Assembly: GCA_037178975.1 (NCBI GenBank)
Contig: JASJZH010000004.1
Span: 8,432,001 to 8,496,000 of the forward strand
DNA length: 64,000 bases
Direction of reading: 5' to 3'
From: Oscheius tipulae
Lineage: Eukaryota > Nematoda > Chromadorea > Rhabditida > Rhabditidae
A program made the position numbers and the translations under genes. Below the pieces are notes generated by a model. That model made no database searches. It was not told the origin of the DNA and worked only from the letters and a program-made list of their open reading frames with translations. Shown here piece by piece: positions 41,097 through 51,205 of this stretch. Position 1 is the stretch's first letter. Each line of letters opens with the position of its first letter.

Positions 41097-44000
41097 ATGT
41101 CAAAAACTATTCAAAGGATTGTTCGCTACCGATGGCTTATTCCGGTCTCATTGACATTACTAACTATCTTTTCTATTGTTTCATTGCCACTGCCGAATCA
41201 AAGGGTGAGTTTTGCTAGTCCAAAGAACTAGATACATGTAAGTGCTAAAGTTAACGGAACATTTGGTTTCGTCCATTAGTTAATGCGTTCACCGTTACTG
41301 CTTTATTCATTGAGAAGTCATGAAACCTAGATTATTTCATGCGTGTAATCATGGACACACTTAAATCTGTCTTGCCTTCCAGACGACGTGTTTTGAAAAA
41401 TCCGTATGCGCTATCTGGCCGCATAATAGGCTTTTCGCGTAATTCCTGTAAAATCAAATTTCAAGCATGTTCACGGTATCGCGAGCGCAAGATCAGGCTG
41501 TGCCATCCACTGCATGGAGGCCCTGAGACATTACCAATGAGCATATTACAGGACCCAACAGCAGAAGTGGTAATCGGAAATGAGCCATTTTGGTTCAAAC
41601 CTACTATATTAGACGGCGTTTACGTGCGTGATGTCTTCAGAACTAAAGAAGACGAAATTGTCGTGTTTTTCCTAAAAGATTATAGAAACGCGTAAGTGTT
41701 TTCCCCACTTTCCCAAACTCAACCAACTCCAGAATAAATGTCGAGGTGAGAATAGGAGAGACGTATCAGCCCATGACCTACGATTGCTACTATCCACAGT
41801 GTCAAGGAACTTTTGACGAGTGTACATATCAAGGTAAATTGACATGCAACATTTTCTACCGTTTCAGATTTTTACGGAACGTTGAAGTTCAACTCCTCTG
41901 AGATGATAGATAACACTGTTTCTATTAAAATTTCGGAGTTTACACTTGAACACAGCTTTAACGTACTGTAAGTTCCATTTTTTTCGAGGAGAAAAAGTTA
42001 GAAGATGTTTTCATTATGAAAATTTTGCGGATTGTTGGTCAGTTATATTATGTGTACAAACAGCTTACCAGAACATAACAGCCCGTTATGACCAGTACTA
42101 CTATTTTAGAGACGTCCGTCGCAACGGTCCCTACACCCACCAACTGGCAGTTGTGCTTCAGCCTGCCTATTACCTAGCTGACTGGCAGAATCTGATACAG
42201 TACTTTGAGTCATGGTTGACACATGGAGCGACCAAGTTCTATGTTTACCACTATTCCTGGACGCGACAGGTTCAAGATGTTGTCAATTTTTACAAAGAGA
42301 AACTAGGAGATGGCTTGGAGATCCTTCCATGGTCTTCGTTCCCTGTCAGAGAGGTTCGGGTTTCAAGATTTCGAAGAAACTTGTCATTCAGGTTGACAAG
42401 GGACGATTTAGTGTGGATGCAAACACACGCATGTTCAACTTGGTCTCGGAAGCCGCAATGAACAATGCGCTTTACAGGGCGAAGTGAGTTACTTTTATTT
42501 GTTTTCTAAACTTCTAACTACTTTGTAGAGGAACAGTAAAATTCATAGCCATGATGGATCTTGATGAGATGATGTATGTAGGAGGGGGACACCAACTTAT
42601 TCCTTTACTTCGTCAATTGGACGAGGAAAGTCCAGATGCTGCTCAATTCAGTTTTGAATGGATTCATGCCGGAGCCCAGGTTGCCTTTCTCGCATTGTGC
42701 CTCGACCCTTGTTCAGATCTCTCTAGCAAGTTTAAACAAACCTTCCGATATCAACTTTGATTACTTACATACAGTAAAGCCGGTTACGAATGACTCCCTA
42801 GATACAATTTACTTTACGAGCAGGAAAGTGATACATATGCCGGACAGGGTAAGATGCTAAGTTTTGTACGTAAAAAAGTTTGTAGGTGGAGATATTGGAC
42901 ACGCACAACACTTTGAAGAACTACTTTAGAAACGAGAGCGAGAAGTACGAAACGATCATGGTTGACAGTGGGAGAGCTGCATGTTGGCATATCAGGTTAG
43001 AAAATCTAGTTCAAAACGCCCAAAAGTCTCTGTGTGTCTGGTCATTATTGTAAATAGTGTGCCCTACTTTAATTGTTTGCAAGTCAAGTCAAAGTAGAAT
43101 CAGTTTTAGAGATTCTGTCAGGATAGCTCGACTCACGTGTCACGATCGCCAACGGGGCATTAGCCAAACTTGTCTATTTTAAATTGTCCTCGCATCTCTG
43201 TCTGTCTATCTGAAGCCATTATTGCAATTAGTGTGCACTACTTTGTACTTCTCACACTAATTGTTGGCAAGTAAGTACTACTTGGGAGATAGCTTCTTTG
43301 GGAGAATGTTGCTCTTGTCAGGGTAGCTCGACTGACGGGGAACATGCGAACAGGGCGAAGTGAGAGGGAAGGACGGGAAGGATGAGGCAAGTCGACACAA
43401 GGGAATAGAAACCGAGCAAAGTTCGATGTAATCAGGTGATAATTGTCATTGAATCCCTCTAGGGGCGATAGCATTACTTGGATAAGAAGTTGGGTCGAGG
43501 GATGGGAAATGGGTTCATAGAGTGAAAGGGAAGTGGGTTCTTTCTTTACTAAAGCGCAATGGTGTCTATTTATCCGTCTGTCATTGTGTTCGCACAGTTT
43601 TCTGTTAATACGAACACCCAAAAAGCTGACATGTCATTTCAAACGTGAGGACAAGTCAGCTATGGAGAAAAATGCTAGTAGAGAAGCCGCTGTTATCAAT
43701 TCTAAGTCAAAATTAAAGAGCTGCGAAGCTGCCGTCGGCAGCTGGTTCAAAAAGAAAGTAGTCAAGGTGGGTGTTGTTACATGACCATGCTTGATGTGTT
43801 CAATTTTTCGACAACCTCTGTCGATGGGTCAACAAAACAAGTTTTAGAAGAATTTTCGACGCTGCCAAACTTCAAGACGACAAGAAGAATCTTTTGGCAA
43901 AACATATAGCCGAGATTAATGAAAACTACAAGAAAAGGATAGAGAATACAAACTTTCCAAGTAATTGCACCCGAAACCAACTCTTTTCTCCTCAATTCAG

Positions 44001-44282
44001 ATATCCAAATGAGTCCTTGGCTGGCTGATTACCGGACGACATTGATGACGTTGCATGATTGTCGTCGAGTCACGAGATCGAAGTACCGAAAAATAGTTAG
44101 AGGAGGACTGACACAATGCAGATCTGTTAGGTTCGGTGACAAATAGCTTTCTTAAAATTTGTTACAGGGGCTGCGAGCAGTTCCTTGGCGGTCAAGAACA
44201 TTTCATTTATGCCGAAAATTCCTGGACGAATTTGGCGACGCGCTTCGATGTTCTAGGAGATATCTTTCCAATGAAAATATGA
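41097..44282 (+). CDS. glycosyltransferase family 92 (DUF23) type II membrane protein
   Basis: A Golgi-type glycosyltransferase; the characterised C. elegans family member GALT-1 is a galactosyltransferase. Exon 1 (41097-41204) encodes a short basic tail and membrane anchor (WLIPVSLTLLTIFSIVSLPL). Further exons: 41552-41691, 41733-41833, 41868-41967, then exons with RRNGPYTHQLAVVLQPAYYL and THGATKFYVYHYSW, the metal-binding MDLDEMM, VEILDTHNTLKNYF, and the family's C-terminal MSPWLADYRTTLMTLHDC, ending TGA at 44280-44282. Most junctions keep phase. The link from exon 1 to 41552 and the junction near 41967-42080 are not resolved, so a small exon is missing from my model. An intron of about 850 nt (from 43013) carries two hairpin repeats and another repeat copy, explaining its size. 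Confidence 0.85.
43019..43180 (+). repeat. dispersed hairpin repeat, copy 2
   Basis: GCCCAAAAGTCTCTGTGTGT, then ATTATTGTAAATAGTGTG, TTTGCAAGTCAAGTC, CTGTCAGGATAGCTCGACT, CACGATCGCCAACGGGGCAT. Closest to copy 3 in its left part and to copy 1 in CAAGTCAAGTC. The hairpin itself is degraded here. Lies in a GT92 intron. Confidence 0.65.
43195..43350 (+). repeat. dispersed hairpin repeat, copy 3
   Basis: Directly follows copy 2. Has a perfect 11-bp hairpin: CAATTAGTGTG (43225-43235) against CACACTAATTG (43253-43263). Then TTGGCAAGTAAGTAC, TTGGGAGATA, GAATGTTGCTC, and TCAGGGTAGCTCGACTGACG. Confidence 0.7.
43545..43665 (+). repeat. second dispersed repeat family, copy 1
   Basis: Shares TTCTTTACTAAAGCGCA, GTGTTCGCACA, AAGCTGACA-GTCATTTCA and AAGTCAGCT, in the same order, with 48190-48305. 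Function unknown; in the GT92 intron. Confidence 0.6.
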
Positions 44283-44295
44283 AAATTTGTTTAAT

Positions 44296-46021
44296 TTAAA
44301 ACGAGTTGTAAACGACAGAGAATGAAACCGGATCACTTCTTCCACTGCTTGTGTATTTGATAGTGAGCCGAGGGCTCTGAGATATCCAGTGACCTGTTCG
44401 TCCTTTTAGATCTTTCCCGTACAATCTAAAATGATACATTTGAACTATACTGCAATACGGCTTACTTGTAGCCGATGTAGACATTATCGTCCTCGTACAT
44501 CTCGAAAATGTCGAAGAAGGATGAGCCGTCAGAAGGTGCAGAAAAACTGAGGAACTGAAGATCTACTGACATCGCCGACGAGTGAATTTCAATAACACAA
44601 TTTGCATTTGTGTTGAAATGGTCCATCTTGTTACTTGAGAACTCAAAAACCCTTTGAAGCCAAAACAGGGTCTTACCACTCCGGAGCCGTAGAATACATA
44701 GTAGCACCCGTTGACTGGCGGTTTTTCAGTAGCATTCCAGGATTTCAGCGGAAAAACTGACGAACCATCTGAAAATGTCTCTATCTGATCCTTAAGACTT
44801 TCTAAGCGCTGTGCGGTCAATCTAAGCACCAGGCTGTCCGGCACTACAATCTGATCTTTTAATCAAGTGCAGTTTTTGACAGCTAGCATTCCGTAAAATG
44901 GCGGCCTCGTTCAACAAGGACAATAAAATGAGATAAAGATCTCGAATGCGCATAAAGGGCACATAGGTTCATCGTAGACTACTTTGCAATCCAAGTTTTT
45001 AACCGCGATGAACAGTCAAAAAGCTTTTGTAGCTTATATATTAAATCACCCATGTATTTGAACGTAATAGATGCTGTGGGGTTTGCTGGAGCTGACAACT
45101 GAACGGAGAGCATTGTAGCAGATGAGCTGCAGAATGTGGTACCGACCTTCGGCTGGTAGAATTCACTAAACCAGTGGTACTCTTAAGGGAAATGTACCGT
45201 GCTACTATAGAGTCGTTTGTGCTGGCATTTGTCTCTTGGATCAGCAGTTTGTATGATCCGGAAACGGATTCAGAAATGAACTGAATGCACATTCTGAATG
45301 TGAACTATAACAATGGTCTGAAGGGACCTTACGGTCCGGTTGAACCAGAAGTGCTGAAAACATATGGACAACATGTAGTGGGATCTTGACACTTCAGAAC
45401 TGCCTGAAAAGTTAGCGTTTTGGTGATATTGAAAACTAACCGTTCCACTACCAGTAAAAACTTGACTGTTACAAGGCTGCGGAGTGTACTGGCAGAAAAA
45501 ATTGTACTTTTCGGAACCAGTATTGTTGCTGTACCACATTCCAGTCGGCACGTGCATAGCCAAGTTCGATGGGCCGATTTTTTGACGGAACTCTGGATGA
45601 AATGAAGTTTATGAACTCTGTGTATAAAGTCACGATTAGTAGCCCAATTCATGTAAAGAAGCGGTGAACCAGTGTCTATCCAATAACAGTCACTAGCCAG
45701 TTGTCGGCACATAATACTACCGATCCAAATGAAGTTGTTACTTCCACCAATCACTTGTACTAGTCTGTTAGCCTAAAAAGTAGCTCATGCATGCCAAGAC
45801 ATCAATAACAAAGGCATTAGTGATGTCGTACATGCTGTTAGCATAATCTTGATCGCAGATTCCATAAGTGTTGTCGATAGCATTGGCAGGATATTTGGTG
45901 TTAAAGCAGAGACCATTTTGATCAACATAGCCATTCATGCAGAGTGCATTGGAACCTTTTTTTAATGTTAAAGACACAGAAGAAAGAAGATACCGACGAC
46001 AAAGATCAGAAAGAAAAGCAT
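44296..46021 (-). CDS. secreted C-type lectin-like/CUB-like protein
   Basis: Minus strand. The start ATG at 46019-46021 opens a signal peptide (MLFFLIFVVGSNA), followed after a 36-nt intron by a Cys-rich N-terminal part (LCMNGYVDQNGLCF). The lectin fold follows: ANRLVQVIGGSNNFIWIG, DCYWIDTGSPLLYMNW, then MWYSNNTGSEKYNFFCQY. Downstream exons read CQDPTTCCPYVF and ESVSGSYKLLIQETNAS, then NGCYYVFYGSG with the CUB-type ending SVDLQFLSFSAPSDGS and LTIKYTSSGRSDPVSF, TAA at 44296. Domain order (lectin then CUB) is known among nematode clec genes. I could not confirm phase at every junction in 44.8-45.6 kb, so a lesion there is possible. Its role is likely extracellular recognition or intestinal defence, by family analogy only. 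Confidence 0.65.
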
Positions 46022-46179
46022 GGTTGCGTTGGAAGCAGTTGCATGGAGAATCTTTTATCGCCTTCCTGATAAGAGGGACAACATAAAACTGAATACAGCT
46101 AGTCGATCAAGCAAAACTCTTCTCTTGTAATAGAAAAACATTGTCGGAGTTTAAGAAGCAAAATTTTTATTTGCGATTA

Positions 46180-46605
46180 CTATAAATCAATATTGAAGCG
46201 GTAGTGACAGACCTCGTCGTTCTCATTGCATCTCTGCGCCAGTCCAATGGGATTCCCAACTTCTTTTGCTTTTACATTCGAATCGCAAAAAAAGCTTGAT
46301 ATTTGTATGCTTTACAAGTGTATCGAATGTACAGATAGAACTCGAGTGCGTCAGTATCCTCGTGTCGATGAGTTACAACTGATCACCCGGTTTTAGATTC
46401 TTCCATTCGATTTTGGCTTTTTCGTCGTTCGGGTTGAAGATGCCGTCTTTCCAGAAAATGTTGGTAAAGGAAATTGGGAAGCATACCTACATTAAAACAA
46501 TTTTCCTTTTAAAGGTGTTAGAAAGGGGAGCAAAGGTCAGCGTGAGGCCCACAATAACATCAGGTGTAAAAATTCCGATAACAAGGAAAAAAATAAAAAA
46601 TATTT
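46180..46605 (-). pseudogene. small secreted family, copy A (frameshifted)
   Basis: Similar in layout to the intact copy at 48337-48793. The first segment is hydrophobic then GLTLTFAPLSNTFKRKIVLM; a 40-nt intron (GTATGC...GGAAAG) leads in frame to VDGIFNPNDEKAKIEWKNL and KPGDQ. A one-base shift follows, after which EDTDALEFYLYIRYTC aligns with the GRD..DADE..C block. The last exon has GLAQRCNENDEVCHYRFNID and TAG at 46180. No ATG is found for the leader. Probably a pseudogene. Confidence 0.5.
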
Positions 46606-46816
46606 TCTTTTCGAATGATGTCTTGGTGTAGATTTAAGATACTTATTGGCTTCCTGTGACAGACTAATGAGCTAGTTTTTTTTTCAGATCTCAGATGATC
46701 GGAGATTTGCTGGACTTCCTGTTATAATAGGAGCCTGCTGCAATGACACATCAGCGAGTTCGGGACCTGACCCTCCTAGCAAGTCTTCAGTTTACACCCC
46801 AAAAATAAGAAAATGT

Positions 46817-47287
46817 TTAATCGCGAGTACTCCGACCAACTATTAGAGTGTAGTAGCAAATTGCATCGTCTTCGTGGCATCTCATCCATTTTCCGTCGGG
46901 CGTTCTCAAAGTCAAACCGAGGCTGAGCTAAAAACATCTAGTATGTGATCGCAAAAGAGGCAACAAACCCTTCGATGGCGCCTCAGTACAGGCGTCCAGA
47001 AAGTGAAGGAAAAATTCGAGATGTCCGCCAGCATCACTTTCGTCACGTCCGGAGAACTTGACATGATCACCATACGTCAAGTTGCGCCAGGTACCCCTGG
47101 CAACAAGTTTGTCTGCACTGTACCACGAATCATTCTTAAACATTGTATTTCTGAAACTGCAAAAAAAAAATTACCTCCATCAACATAACATCGACGTAAA
47201 ATATGGAGCTGCCATAGCAAATCAACGTCCACAAAAACTTCAGTAGCGAATTCGCAGAACAAAGAAGAAAAGCATGTAGATTTTCAT
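46817..47287 (-). pseudogene. small secreted family, copy B (frame inconsistent)
   Basis: ATG at 47285-47287 starts a leader (MKIYMLFFFVLRIRY) that stops at TGA; a different frame carries the family-like FLWTLICYGSSIFYVDVMLM. The second exon is well preserved (NDSWYSADKLVARGTWRNLT, then HVKFSGRDESDAGGHLEFF and a Cys), and the last exon reads LGLTLRTPDGKWMRCHEDDA followed by ICYYTLIVGRSTRD and TAA. Exon 2 to exon 3 is also out of phase, and the first intron would be only 24 nt. Likely a pseudogene, unless the assembly has indels. Confidence 0.5.
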
Positions 47288-47599
47288 CTCGAACTGAAAC
47301 TTGGCGGAGTTTCACTAATTTTATTGAATGTTAATGCTAGACGCTAATGTCTAGTTTTGCGAAAAAGTGGTATCTTTAAAGAAAGGCGATTTGTTTTTTG
47401 TTTGTTTGAAGGATTTCTTGTGTTTTGAAGAACTTGTAACTCAACAAAAAGAGAGCAATATTATGTCAATTTCAAATGCGCTAAAATCGAAAGGGAACAA
47501 TAAAGAAAAGCCAAATCCACAACTGCTCTCAAAATAATTACGCTGTCCTACAGTCCTTGTTTTGAATAGTCACACTAGTGTCCAGAGAGAACCAGCCAT

Positions 47600-47765
47600 A
47601 TTGCATAACCGACATCTGCATTAAAGTTATCTTAACATACCACCTCAATAATAACTCTGACTTGAAAAGTGTCAACAAAAGGACAAATAAGCGTGACGTC
47701 TGCAGTCACATCGACAGAGTAGACGCTGAAAGCAAAGACGAAAAGAAGAAAGAACTTCAGCACGA
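47600..47765 (-). pseudogene. small secreted family, copy D (first-exon remnant)
   Basis: A leader-like frame without ATG (KFFLLFVFAFSVYSVDVTAD, then VTLICPFVDTFQVRVIIE) ending at a GTATGT donor. It aligns with the first exon of copies A and B around the L/V-T-L-I-C pattern. No downstream exons recognised. Confidence 0.4.
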
Positions 47766-48189
47766 ATGGAAGTTTAGTGTTGTTTTTGTTGTTTTATCTG
47801 ATTTTGGTATCAAACGGAATACTGGTCAGTAAGTAATTTGCGTCAGAAATATTCCGCGACGATTGGGTAGCTGTCAACTTCAAGCAACTTCTGAGATCCG
47901 AGAATACCACTATCTGAAACAACTGTACTGATTAAAGGTGTTGTCTTCCTCGATAGGTGTAAAAAGCAACTTAAAAAACACTTAGCTCCTCCACAAAGGT
48001 TCGCTCTCGAAATTTTTTTAGCACTACAGCATACCGCAGATGTTGAGCAGAAGACAACAAATGAGGGTTTGACCCGCTTAATTGTCATGTCAACCAACCT
48101 TTTCTGTCTACCGAAACGAATTAAACTAAGTAAAAACGAAGTTGACGGTGTTAGGAGTATGTGATATCTTGTTTATTTTGTCTTTTCAG

Positions 48190-48305
48190 TTAGCTATCAT
48201 TCTTTACTAAAGCGCAGTGGTGTTCGCACAATTGCCGTCAACATTAATTTCCAAACAAGCTGACAAGTCATTTCATGTCAAGAGACAAGGGAAGAAGTCA
48301 GCTGG
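48190..48305 (+). repeat. second dispersed repeat family, copy 2
   Basis: Shares, in order, CTTTACTAAAGCGCA, GTGTTCGCACA, CAAGCTGACAAGTCATTTCA and AAGTCAGCT with 43545-43665; it lacks the central 22-bp ATTTATCCGTC-type insert of that copy. Confidence 0.6.
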
Positions 48306-48336
48306 TGTATAAACAATACACTAGTCAAACAAGCCT

Positions 48337-48793
48337 TTAATTTTTAGAATTCAAGTTGACAGCAACATTGTAGTGGCAAGCTTTATCCTTCTCGTTGCAC
48401 AAAGTCTTCGCTCCCTCGGGAATACGCTCAGCGAACTGGACATGATGCTGAAAGCTAAAGTTTCAACGCAAAAAAGACGCAAACCGACAAATTAGCAGCT
48501 CCTTTGCAATTTTGTAATTCGGACTCAAATTTCTCGTCAGCATCAATATTGTCTCGTCCGCAAAGCCGCACGCGTTTGCCAGAGGTGAAGTTTTTCCATT
48601 TAATAATGGCAATTTGTCTATCCGAAGATAAAACCTTGTCAGTCTAGAAAACATCTAGCAAAATTCGAGCGAAAAACAGCAACCTTCCATCAACCAAACT
48701 TCGGCCCCAAAGGGAGAATCGGAACAAGTAAGTGTGAGTAACATTAGTGGCAAAGGATGCCAGAAAAATGCCGAAAATAAGGAAGGTTTTCAT
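48337..48793 (-). CDS. small secreted protein, intact member of a tandem family
   Basis: Three exons join in phase 0: 48695-48793 (signal peptide MKTFLIFGIFLASFATNV then HTYLFRFSLWGRSL), 48485-48643 and 48337-48447, total 122 residues, TAA stop. Introns are 51 and 37 nt with TTTTCTAG and CTTTCAG acceptors. The mature protein has a W-K-N-F-T-S-G turn, a GRDNIDADEKFESELQNC block and a C-terminal CNEKDKACHYNVAV. Cys residues in these blocks recur in copies A and B, suggesting conserved disulphides. I do not recognise the family; it resembles other small nematode secreted proteins only in size. At least three decayed copies lie just downstream on the same strand. Confidence 0.65.
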
Positions 48794-49229
48794 CTCGATT
48801 GATAGCTACGAGGCGTTTCCCAGCTTATATCGGTCATTTGTTCCAGACAGAATACAAATGAGAAGATTTCTTATTTATCCAAAGTTTTCTTGTGACAAAC
48901 AGCTTAGGGCAAGTAACGCAAAATGAAAGAGTATGCCTTAAACTTTTTTAACTATGGGTTAGCGTGAGCCACATGCACCTTGATGCTTCCTCAGAATGCT
49001 GATGAAGCCCGTGACCCCGTTTGAAGCGGATGCCGAGATGGGTCGATGGACAAACAGACGCCAAATGATTAGTATGCAGATTATCGAGGGATTTGTTGTA
49101 ATGATTACCCTAAGATATATTATTGAGACTAGGCCTAACCAATTTCTACAACTCTCCAGTCAACCACTTAGCGTAGTCACTTTTTTTTCAAATTTATGGA
49201 CACCAATGTAAGAAAACAATTTGAGCTCT

Positions 49230-49413
49230 GGTAAAGCTTACAGGACAGCCTGATCTCACAATGTGCTTGGTATCTTTGTTCTGACTGATGAGAACAGCCG
49301 TGTAGGTAGTAATGTACTCGACATATTACAGCTGGTTGCATAAGAACTGGTTAATGAAGATCAAGAAGACGTTTCAAAGAACTATAGCAGTTGTTAGTCC
49401 CAGTATTCGATAA
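49230..49413 (+). pseudogene. srh-like receptor, C-terminal remnant
   Basis: After an in-frame TGA the sequence matches the last exon of the intact receptor at 49697-51081: PDLTMCLVSLF then a stop, then STYYSWLHKNWLMKIKKTF and RTIAVVSPSIR with the same terminal residues and TAA (49411-49413), against LADLTVCSVSLFSLIG and STIVIINPSIR in the intact gene. Upstream exons are not clearly preserved, though 48996-49210 may be part. Confidence 0.7.
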
Positions 49414-49696
49414 GAACAGCCTTAATATTATGAACTTGTTTGACTTGTATCTGAACAAATTCTATTCACATGTTATTCAATTGGAACTGATATTCTGGAA
49501 GAACATTTGAAGCTTGTCCAAACGGACCGATCTTTAGACGGGAAATTACGTTCTATTCTGTATCTTTCCTTTTAAATAGCCCTTTCTCATCAAAGCTTCA
49601 CATGAGCTGACTTTTTCCTATAACTATTACACCTGTTCCGACTTGATGGCAGGTGAAAGTAGCTGAAATGCGTTAGTCGACCACTCACTAGTGCTT

Positions 49697-51081
49697 ATGA
49701 CATCGCTCTCTACAGTACGTATTCCATGTTCTGTCGATTACAACCAGACTGGGGGACAAAACGGATATTTTCTACTACTGGACATTTTCTCAACAGTCAA
49801 CTTCATTATTAGTCCATACGCAATGTTCTGCATAATATTTCGGTCGACCAAATATATGAAAACGTACAGATGGTATCTCCTGTACCATCAAGTTATTGGT
49901 TTCGCCTCGGACATTACGGTGAGTATCTAACTACTTGTACCAATATTACCGCTGAATCCATATTGTCAAGACTCCAACGATACATTTTAAATACACGATG
50001 GGATAGGAGCAAAAGACTAAGAATTCGCTCCGGATGAACAAAGCGAGAGATACAAGAAAGTTCCGCGGTATAACATCTGCTTTGAATTTTATAAGAATAA
50101 ACACTCCTGACGCGAATAATTGAAGCAATAATCCCATAAACTATCATAGTTCGTTGTTCCGCTTTGATTTGCTTACATCTTGATTGTACATTATTTAAAC
50201 TGTCTCAGTAGTTATTTTTAGCTCAGCTTCCTCTTGAAACCTATTATTATCATTCCTTTTCCTGCCGGAAAAATCTTTGGTCTGGCAAAAAACTTCGTCC
50301 CAAGAGAATATTATCTATCGTGGGCTGTCAGCTTAATCACGCTTAACATGGCTACAGTAGCGCATCTTTTCGGATATCGGCTATCAACGGTTCAAGGGAA
50401 ACGCCGTTTATCAAATCTAGTCATTGCCTGGTTTATTTTTATCATAATTATTGCTCTTCTACCTCCATGCTTGGGTGTTGCTCTGGCATCCAAAGATATA
50501 AAGGAAGTTTTCGCTGGTTTAAAAGAGGTGCCACCATTTTTTTTTCTGCCACGATGAGATTTCAGACATATATTTGCATAACGGACGACCTAATCGATTC
50601 CCCCGATGCTCTTGCCTACGATAGAAATGCTTTGGCACATTATGCCATTTTCCCGCTTCTTCTTGACGTGTTCATTTTTGTTGGAGCTGTAGTGTACTAT
50701 ATTATCGCCGCTTATAAGGCTATTCAACACGACGTTGCTTCCGAAAACCTCCGAAAGATGCAAAGACTCTTTCTTCTTCAACTTTCCATACAAGCCTTCT
50801 TGCCCATGTTAATAGTTGTTCTGCCTGGAGTGCCTCTCGTCACCTTTGTTGCCTTCGAAGTCTATGGGTTCCAATGTGAGTACTCAAATTGAATGATTCC
50901 AAAATTTATAGGGCTCGCTGATCTAACAGTCTGCTCAGTATCATTGTTCAGTCTGATTGGAGCCGCCGTCCTGATCATAATGAATCCCACGTATCATAGT
51001 TGGGTGCACGGGAATTGGCTCAAAAAGAAACAGAAAAAGGAGAGAAGCACAATAGTCATCATAAACCCCAGTATTCGATAG
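49697..51081 (+). CDS. serpentine chemoreceptor, srh-like, intact
   Basis: A seven-pass receptor expected in chemosensory neuron cilia. Four exons: 49697-49918, 50222-50527, 50566-50875 and 50912-51081, encoding 335 residues, the normal length for class H. Helix 1 is YFLLLDIFSTVNFIISPYAM. Exon 2 opens LSFLLKPIIIIPFPAGKIFG, the proline-rich PxPAG pattern characteristic of srh. The third loop (SENLRKMQRLFLLQLSIQAF) leads into helix 6 (LPMLIVVLPGVPL), again class H. The C-terminus is basic (KKKQKKERS). Intron phases are consistent and no lesion was found. A dead paralogue ends 284 bp upstream on the same strand, so this is the survivor of a tandem pair. Confidence 0.85.
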
Positions 51082-51205
51082 GAAAGACAGTAATTTATGG
51101 TCTGCAGATAAATATTAATAATGATGGAAAGTCTAGTACAGTTTTTGTTCAATGCACTCAACTATAAGAAACAGAAATATTTATTCATATCTTGTACCAT
51201 GACAT

